Source: Thuidium tamariscinum (Eukaryota; Streptophyta; Bryopsida; Hypnales; Thuidiaceae). From it: DNA of 64,000 nucleotides. Location: contig OX344753.2 in assembly GCA_947034885.2 (NCBI GenBank), positions 10,230,001 through 10,294,000 on the forward strand. Reading direction: 5' to 3'. The notes beneath the pieces were generated by a model, which was not told where the DNA came from, did no database searches, and worked only from the letters and a program-made list of their open reading frames with translations. Made by a program: the position numbers and the translations under genes. Shown here in pieces: positions 56,905 to 64,000 of the stretch (positions within the stretch are counted from its first letter, which is position 1; every line of letters starts with the position of its first letter).

Positions 56905-58913
56905 AATTGTATCAATGAAAAATGTTTGAAACCACATAATCCAGATGCCTCAAACAACATCTACATGTTTGAAATAACATCTAGACGTTTAGAACAATGT
57001 TGATACATACAATGGGCAAGTTGCCATACCATGAACAAAGAATGGATATAAATATGACCACTCTACCCTTCATTTTCACTAACTTTCAATGAAGTAATGC
57101 CTTCATTTGCCATTAAAAATTCTCGTAATGGTAGATGGTAAGTTTTCTTCAATTTTTGTTGAATTCTAGAAGTTTCTTTGTTTATTTTGTTTTATTTTTT
57201 AATTTATTTTAAATATTTAATTTTTGTTTGATCTTGCCTTATGGAGTTATAGGTAAGATATGCACTAATTGATGTTTTAAGAAATGTCTAATTTGACATT
57301 TCCAAAAGCAACATCAAAATTTTCAAACGACACAAAAGTGTGTTGATAAGACATGCCATGTTAGCATAATTTGAGGATCTACACCAATTTTTTCTTAGAT
57401 CTACATTACAAACCCTGTCAAGATGGTGTTGTATAAAAAAATGTCGAGCGTGACTCCACCCAATTCAAACGAGCTTATCAAAGGCTCAACATTCATCCAA
57501 GTGTAGCCCTTTGCAAAGTTTGCAAGCCCCCGTTTTATTAGACATGACAAAAAAATAAGCTAAAGTTAGGCATGTTCTTTTAGATTTTAGAATTTTTTGT
57601 TTGTTTGTTTGTGAAAATATTTTTTAGGTGAAATCAATATTGATCCCATTCCTATCAAAGAAAATAGAGACTTGTGGTTTTTCACATGTTAAAAAAAATG
57701 TGGATTTCTTATAGTAAATGTTGCAATGTATATTAATCAAAGGATTAATTAACTATGCTAATGCTTTGACATTTTTGATTCTACATGTCACACTCAAGTG
57801 TCACATGTTTGTCGTCAGATATTGTATTTTTTGTAATAATCAATTGTAGACAAATTTTATCTATTGTTTGTTTGGAATTTAGTCTATGTGGTTATTATGT
57901 ATGGTTGAAATGTTGTTGAGACATTTAATGGAGTGGTGGGATAATTTTAGTCTTGTTATTGATAATAAATAACATTAATAAGACAAGTAAAAAAATTTAG
58001 ATTTGTACATATAAATATAATATATACTTCTACATATTTAAAGTATTCGAATATTATATTATATTCATACCTCAACTATATTTACATTTTTTAAAAGAAT
58101 ATTTTTCTACAAACTATTTAGAATATATTAATATTTCATTTACTATTAGAGTATTACAATAAAAAAATGATATGTATATGACCTTTCAATTCTATACAAT
58201 GATATCAGGTTCCTTGTTACAATCTTAGATGGATAAATGCATTGATAGATGATAAGAATGATGATTGGATGATGAATTTTGTCATGATCTTGATGGATTA
58301 ATTCATTTATGAATGATCATGAACTAATTCATGATAGAATGTGTACTAGTGGATAAGCAAAGATTGTTCGGAGATAGATATCTCCAAATGAGGGATTTGT
58401 GTACTAAAGTTAGAGACAACTCTAGTTGGAGGACAAAGGCAATGAAGTGCCTAAAGATAAATGGATGCAAACGATGGACCTAAGTGGTACAACTTCACTT
58501 GGATGACTAGTGCACTAGGTGTGTTGGAACTCGGAGTTAGAATGATAACTCCGAGTAAGAGATGATGATTTAGAATATGATTGGAGAAGGAAACTAGGAC
58601 TTTTACTTTAGTGCATGGTTCAAGATAAAACCTAGGATAGAAAGTCAAAGTCAAAGATAAAAGAGAACTTTTAGTCTATTTTGACGTTATTATTTATATA
58701 AAATACAATTTTTTTAAATTAAAAAAATCCATTTGCAACAACTCTATTAATGTTTATACTCCAACTCATTCTACAAAAATCTTGAAAGGAAGTTACAAGG
58801 CTTTAAAAAAGCTACAATTATATTTTTAAGACTAATAGTCTTTAGTCTTCATTATATAAGGAAGCTTAGGGGTGAAGAGACTCTCTCTTTTTGAAGATTG
58901 ATCTCTCTCTATG
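56905..58913. other. AT-rich intergenic DNA
   Basis: No gene is seen. 56950-57000 has three near-repeats of an ACATCTA(C/G)A(T/C)GTTT(G/A)(A/G)AA unit. 58215-58330 is a loose GATGATAAGAATGATGA-type simple sequence. Confidence 0.45.
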
Positions 58914-59048
58914 TACTACAAGAAAATGGGGGTATAAATGACTTCTCCATAATGACTACACCAACAACAATGATTGCAAAACAGTCCTTTTATAGTCATT
59001 TTGCAGTCATTGTGAACAAGTCATTTATACCCCCATTTTCTTGTAGTG
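58914..59048. mobile_element. CACTA-type MITE with perfect ends and an ATG target duplication
   Basis: 135 bp. The right end reads AAAATGACTACAAGAAAA-type sequence in reverse, i.e. TTTTCTTGTAGTG, the inverse of CACTACAAGAAAA, the known terminus of plant CACTA (En/Spm) elements. The left end is TACTACAAGAAAATGGGGGT, differing only in the first base. The inverted ends match for about 30 bases (to AAATGACTT). ATG lies immediately outside both ends (58911-58913 and 59049-59051), the 3-bp duplication expected for CACTA elements. The high end-to-end match suggests recent insertion. Confidence 0.92.
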
Positions 59049-61499
59049 ATGATCTCTATGGTTAGGTGGTTTGAACTCTTGTGAAATGATTTGTCTATTA
59101 AGTATATTTTACATTTGCATTTGGAGTCCATTGTGATTTAATGTTATAAACTATTGGAGGGTTGTAACAAATGAGCAATTTTTTTGATCTATTGTACATT
59201 CATTCTTATTGATTCAATACCATGAATTGTAAGAAACATGCACTAAATTTCTATGGTAGAAAATTGTGTATCTTACAATGTGTGTGTTTGCATATACTTA
59301 TTTGAATTGTTTTGAAATATTTTGCCCTTTGGCATTAGATTATAACATATACTAAACTATGTACTAATAGCTAAATATAGTTTTAATGTTCAACAATTAA
59401 AATCCTAACTGAAATCTAAAATATATGTACAATGAGCTGAAATTTTATTGGATTAAATGTGATTATGTAGAATGTGTAATAAATTTTTTTTTCTTGATAA
59501 TAATATATATATTTTCATGAAACTTTAAAGAAATATAAGAACTTATTATAAAAATGTGCCTAATACATAGATAAATTATTCAAGATAATTTTAATCATAA
59601 TTAATTATTATATATTTTTTAATTTTAAGATATTCCTTATAAATAGGTTTTAATTTGTTTCTTTAATATTGCTTGCTTGCAGTAACAAATCATTTTGAAT
59701 ACGTTTAGTTTAAAATTTGCAAACAAATAACATAGCATATTAGCATTACTAATACAATGAGGTTTATCTTTAGTATTCTATTTTTAATTATTTTATTTTA
59801 AAATACAATATACAGTAGTGCTTGTCTACATCAATTTTTATAAATTTCATAGTCAAATTCTCAATGTAACCATTGGTAAATAATCAACCATTAGAAATAT
59901 ATAAGAAAAAAATAGAAGTCTTTTATCTCATAAAATTGATAAGAGTTATAGAACAAGTGATGCAATTAAAAGAAGAGATGATGCCAATGATAGAATGGAT
60001 AATACAAGTGGTAAAATAGATCATGGAGGTATTATAGCAAATGATGCAAGTATTAAAATAAATGATGCAACAAATGATGGAGGTAGAATGGAAGACTAAT
60101 ATAGCAAATTTCATAAAATTGGCCGTATTTCAAATGCCATTTTTAGACTAAGTGGTCTGAACTGAAAAATTGACATCTAGAACTAGTATAGATTTTCAAA
60201 CATCTAGGACATATCTTGATTTTCAAAATCAAAGACAAATTTAGATTTCAGACCACACAGTCTAAAACATCTTGGATGAGTATAAATTTTAGACATTTAC
60301 AACATATAGAGATTTCAAAAATCTATGGTAGATTTAGATTTCAAACCATAGATTTTAACAAAATTTGCCATCACTATAATATTTCAATTTGTCTTATCAC
60401 TATCTAGGAAATGGTATTAGTATTTTAGTGGCTTTTTCCATTTTGACTACTTCCTATTTCAACAACATCCATTTTCAAGGAGTTGGTCAATTTCTACTAT
60501 GTTCAAGAATTCCATCAATGATACTCTTACAAGTATTCCTATACCTCTTGCTAATTCCCCTTCTTCTCTTTCAAACAATGACAAAGACAATAATTGTAGA
60601 TAAGCTTGTTTATGTTTCACTAATAAAGAGTCATTTTATAGTTGTTCATATTCAATAGTTCATACCAACAACTATACTTCTACTAATTCTTCTATTATAG
60701 ATAACTTTACTTCTCCAACCCAATCCCCTTGTAGTGATTCTCAAACTCAATCTTTAAATGATTCTTTTCCTCCACCTATTCCTCTAGTTTTACAATAATA
60801 TTCCTCATCAAAATAATTCTTGATAATTTATTTATTTTTTAATTAATTTCCTTTCCAATTAGTTTCCTAAGATATTAATAGAATAGGAAGGTTAATAATT
60901 TTTTTTGAAAGAGCATGGGAAAATTGAACTATGCATGTATATGAAAATATGAATCTTTTTATTCACTAATTTGTATTATGATTCCATCATTAATTTAAAA
61001 AATACTAATTTAGTAGTACAAAGTTAGATTTATTGCAAATTACTTTTCAAAGTAATGTTATATTGAAATAAATATTTTTATTTGCAATCTAGTGAAAAAA
61101 AATCCCATCAAATTAAGGTTCTGAGGGTTCAAGCTTTGCTTCAATATTATATCTATGGTAATGTATTTTCAACTTATAAACAACACATCACATATTTTTT
61201 GCACTATTTCAATAGTAAAAGAATATTATGACTTTGTTAATCTTTCAATGTAAGCATTGTGTAGTTTAAAAGCTTTTAGTATACTTGCATTAATCAAATT
61301 TTAAAGATTTATGGCCAATATATTTCAATCAATTATTATATGAAGGAAAATAGATAAAAGATTAAAATCTTTTAAAATTCAAGAACTCTAATTTAATATG
61401 ATTTATTGACATTGAAGACTAGATGTTCAATTATAGATGATATAGATTAAAAAAATTTAAAATTTGACCTCACATTCATTGATTTTGTCTATTAAAAGA
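59049..61499. other. AT-rich intergenic DNA with degenerate simple repeats
   Basis: No gene is seen. 60180-60360 has recurring AGATTT(C/T)(C/A)A(A/G)AC-type runs. A Ser/Thr/Pro-rich frame with one in-frame stop runs from about 60500 to 60800 and could be a decayed coding remnant, but I cannot support a family. Confidence 0.4.
59945..60095 (+). repeat. Degenerate tandem repeat of a (A)AATGATGCAA/GGTA(G)AAT unit
   Basis: About eight loosely spaced copies of AA(G/A)TGATG(C/G)(A/C)A alternate with (G/T)(G/A)TA(A/G)AAT(A/G)GA in a purine-rich stretch. No coding sense is expected. Confidence 0.5.
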
Positions 61500-61842
61500 T
61501 TAATCCCTAAAAGACATTTTGTGCCCTTCAAGCCTTTTATACAAAGGATAATAGGAATTATAAAACTATTGTAGATGTCTTTTCAAAAATTGTGGAATCT
61601 TTCTCCTCCCCACAAACATCAAATACAATTTTCCTTTTGTGAGGATATGATAGTGTTATTGGTTGTAGGTTTACACAAAATAAGTTTGTTGAAGGTGCTT
61701 GAACTAATACCTTTGAAGAGAAAGTGGATTTGTTATCAAATGTGGTTTTTTCACTAATTTGATTCTCCTATTTGCCCAATCTGAAATGACTGGCAAATCT
61801 CTCAAGTTGCCTCCACAAATGAAAATGTCCTTTCAGGATTAA
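61500..61842. mobile_element. Probable TTAA-flanked element
   Basis: The left end TTAATCCCTAAAAGACATTT and the inverted right end TTAATCCTGAAAGGACATTT are similar along 20 bases. It is 343 bp and non-coding. It differs from the main group by T for C in the first position after TTAA. Confidence 0.6.
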
Positions 61843-63820
61843 ACATCAACAAGGTAATGAACAAAAATTTTCAAAATCAAGTTAGCATTTTTTTTTCATT
61901 CTAACAACTCCTTTGGCACTTTTTGTCTTCAATATCCTTACCGAATTAAGTTAATTGATACGCGGACACTTGAGAGTCAACTACATTATGTAGGTTAGAC
62001 CTTATCGAGGGCTTCGTCTATGAAGGCTTGCAAGCTTTGAGATTTGAAACACTTTGGAAATAATATGACATTGGGCCTGTTGCTAAGCCTAAAAAGCTTA
62101 TAATGTCGCTGAAACTTCAAAAGCCAATCTCTGTGAAGCAAAGTGCCATTGCTTCAAAGCCATATCAAGGAAGAAACACTTCACAGATCTGCATACATGA
62201 CCGAACAGCATATGGAAGTACTCAAGCATGATCAATTTCTGCCGAAGTTTGGTAACTTTGTGAAGATTCTCCGGAAACCAAAATTCAAGTCCTTCCCAGC
62301 TGATATTTGGATGTAAGAAAACCGAATTGAGTTTCAAGCAAAGCAACTGTAGGCCGAACAACAGCGCCCTCTGAGAATACACCATAGGGCAAATTTATAT
62401 AAATAAGTTCCTCAGTCGACAAAAGAATCCTTTACATTGTATTTCACGTAACAGGTATCTAGATCTTGAATTGTTCGCAAACTATTCCACTGGGCAGCCT
62501 TGACACACAAGATCTTCGGTCAAGCAAATGCACTTACACTCAATATTTTTATCGTCGTTCTTTGAAAAGGTGAAATGTGCAGGTTCAGAATGCCGACCGT
62601 GCAAATTACTGGACACGCCTTGCGACGAGCAAGTGTAAGCTCCCAGAGAGTGAGCGTACGAATTCAACTTCGTTGATGCAGCACACATTCTTCAACGGTG
62701 CAACCTTTGGGGACCTGCAAACGCAAAAGATATGGTAAGCATGTCCTGCGTTAGCCAATCAAAGAAAAAGCAACACAGAGATGGTCGAAAAACAGCAATA
62801 GGATCAAAACTGAAATGAAGTCCAAAATTATTATGATTTTCCAAAAAACTAAGACGTACATTTCAATCTTATCCTTAGAAACCCATGTAGTTATAGATCG
62901 CAAATATTTCTCGCAGTGCAAAAAATCCTTAATTTTTCTCTAAAGGGTTAAAGTGCCTTCATACACCTCATCTCACATCTACTGTTGCTTTCACTCAATC
63001 CTGAACTCCAACAAACTCGGATTCAGTGCTTCTCAGGACTGTTAATTGTATACTCAAATTTTTAAACGATAGAAAAGTAGAAATCAAGGCAGATAAATCT
63101 TGGTAAAATAAGCACACTGATATGAACTACACCATCTTAAACCAGAAACAAGACAAAAAAACAATAAGCCATACCTAGAAATCACCGTGTCGTATCGCCT
63201 CAACTCTGATGCAAAATGAAGAGAAGAGCATTGAAGCCGTCCAGGTTGGGGAAAATCGTTTCAAGCTAACAATTTAGTTGAAAAATCGTCGGTACACTCC
63301 CCCAAGGTACCTTGACAGAGATTCCATGTCCTCTAAACATTTCTCACAGAGTCACATACTCACAAAGACTCACAAAATGTGGAAATTGGCTACCGCATAG
63401 AAATTCTTGCAAATCTCAAAAACTGCAGTGCTGATCGTTTCGCAATTATCACTATCTGAAACCTAGAGACTCCAGAATGAAGTGAATTCTAAAGGTCAAT
63501 CGATAGTCGATTGCATGGACTCCGTAAGAAGTGCAAACGGAATTCACATACATTACAGCCCTGCCACAGAAAATTGGTTTCAAAGTGCCTGTGAGAGTAA
63601 ATTGGAACTGGAGAGGCGCGAAAAGTTGAAGATATCTCCAGAGAGCTGAAAAATCTATCACACATCACGATTGCTGTCATATCTCACCACGTTCCCGTTG
63701 GACAAAATCATGTGTTCTTGGTTCAGTCCCGCCTCAATTGAAGGTCTTCTTGCCGGCTAATGCAAATGCAGCAACAGGAGAAGAGGAAGAGAGAGACAGA
63801 GATAGAGGGGCAGAAGACCC
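61843..63820 (-). other. Transcribed-looking, balanced-composition region
   Basis: Composition is clearly higher in GC than in the deserts from about 61950. On the minus strand there are splice-like signals, such as a TTTTGCGTTTGCAG site at about 62714, and open frames at 62482-62688 and 62098-62385. None has a recognisable domain. The simplest reading is the 3' UTR or last introns of the minus-strand gene entering at 64000. A separate non-coding RNA, or the leader of a plus-strand gene starting near 63845, are alternatives. Confidence 0.35.
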
Positions 63821-64000
63821 TCAGGTTAGGGTTTCGGGTTTTAGAATGTTGTTGCCTGTAGTACGCTTTTTCACATTTCTCGACTGGTAAGTTTTCACAA
63901 CAGTCGTTTCAACGGAAACAGTCCTTTTTCTACGATAGGTTTTCAAGTCTGCAACAGGGGCAACTTCAGACTCAGTAGCCTGCTCCTCATGGTTCGCAGT
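63821..64000 (-). CDS. C-terminal part of a minus-strand gene running off the right edge
   Basis: The minus strand is open from the window edge for 59 codons to a TGA at 63821-63823. The residues look like protein: an acidic start (HEEQATESEV) and then a strongly basic part with a recurring KTY pattern (DLKTYRRKRTVSVE and VVKTYQSRNVKKRT). No domain is recognised. A possible splice acceptor (CCCCTGTTGCAG) lies within it near 63949, so the exon may begin there. The chance that a frame this long stays open randomly is not negligible, and an AAACCCTAA box on this strand at about 63826 is more usual near promoters. The call is therefore tentative. Confidence 0.4.
   Translation of the reverse strand, partial: TANHEEQATESEVAPVADLKTYRRKRTVSVETTVVKTYQSRNVKKRTTGNNILKPETLT

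Noticed and set aside
60389-60800. Ser/Thr/Pro-rich frame with one stop, possibly a retrotransposon linker
   Set aside because: No conserved domain, LTR or second copy could be seen.
62098-62385. 95-codon minus-strand frame
   Set aside because: It has protein-like length but no recognisable domain or consistent splice partner; kept only as part of a transcribed-looking region.

Overview
This is a stretch of nuclear DNA from a land plant. It has GT-AG introns, long 5' leaders that contain introns, and proteins of plant type: an F-box protein of the Arabidopsis At5g46170/At4g18380 clade, a plant DUF1295 protein and an ER-type cytochrome b5. Gene spacing is about 10 kb, the intergenic DNA is very AT-rich and contains no recognisable LTR retrotransposon, and one gene has no family I know. 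A bryophyte is my best guess, but the sequence alone does not prove it. All coordinates of spliced genes come from reading splice sites and frames by eye.

Layout. 1-3.3 kb: repeats and a dead partial copy of the gene at 4.7 kb. 4.7-6.1 kb: gene 1, an intronless multi-pass membrane protein with a signal peptide. 6-26 kb: an AT-rich gene desert full of small inverted-repeat elements, some nested, plus a large fold-back of about 2 kb. 26.4-31 kb: the F-box gene with a long, compositionally split leader. 31-34.4 kb: small hairpin elements. 34.4-38.5 kb: a two-exon, single-pass membrane coiled-coil protein whose last exon is built on a 21-bp minisatellite. 40.2-45 kb: a nine-exon DUF1295 (steroid 5-alpha-reductase-like) gene. 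45-51 kb: a second desert with more elements. 51.4-54.1 kb: three-exon cytochrome b5, with Stowaway-type MITEs in its introns. 54-62 kb: AT-rich DNA with elements and a decayed reading frame. 62-64 kb: transcribed-looking DNA, with a partial coding exon entering on the minus strand at the right edge.

The genes do not form an operon or a pathway. Cytochrome b5 and the DUF1295 protein are both membrane redox-type proteins, but nothing in the sequence links them.

The most notable system is a group of at least ten elements, 80 to about 900 bp, whose ends read TTAA-CCC(C/T)...(A/G)GGG-TTAA. One is inserted cleanly inside another repeat, and two are nested in one another. A TTAA target with CCC-starting inverted repeats is the signature of piggyBac-type transposition, which I do not know as a usual component of land-plant genomes. 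A second notable point is a 21-bp coding minisatellite read in two frames within a single protein, giving leucine heptads and then proline heptads.
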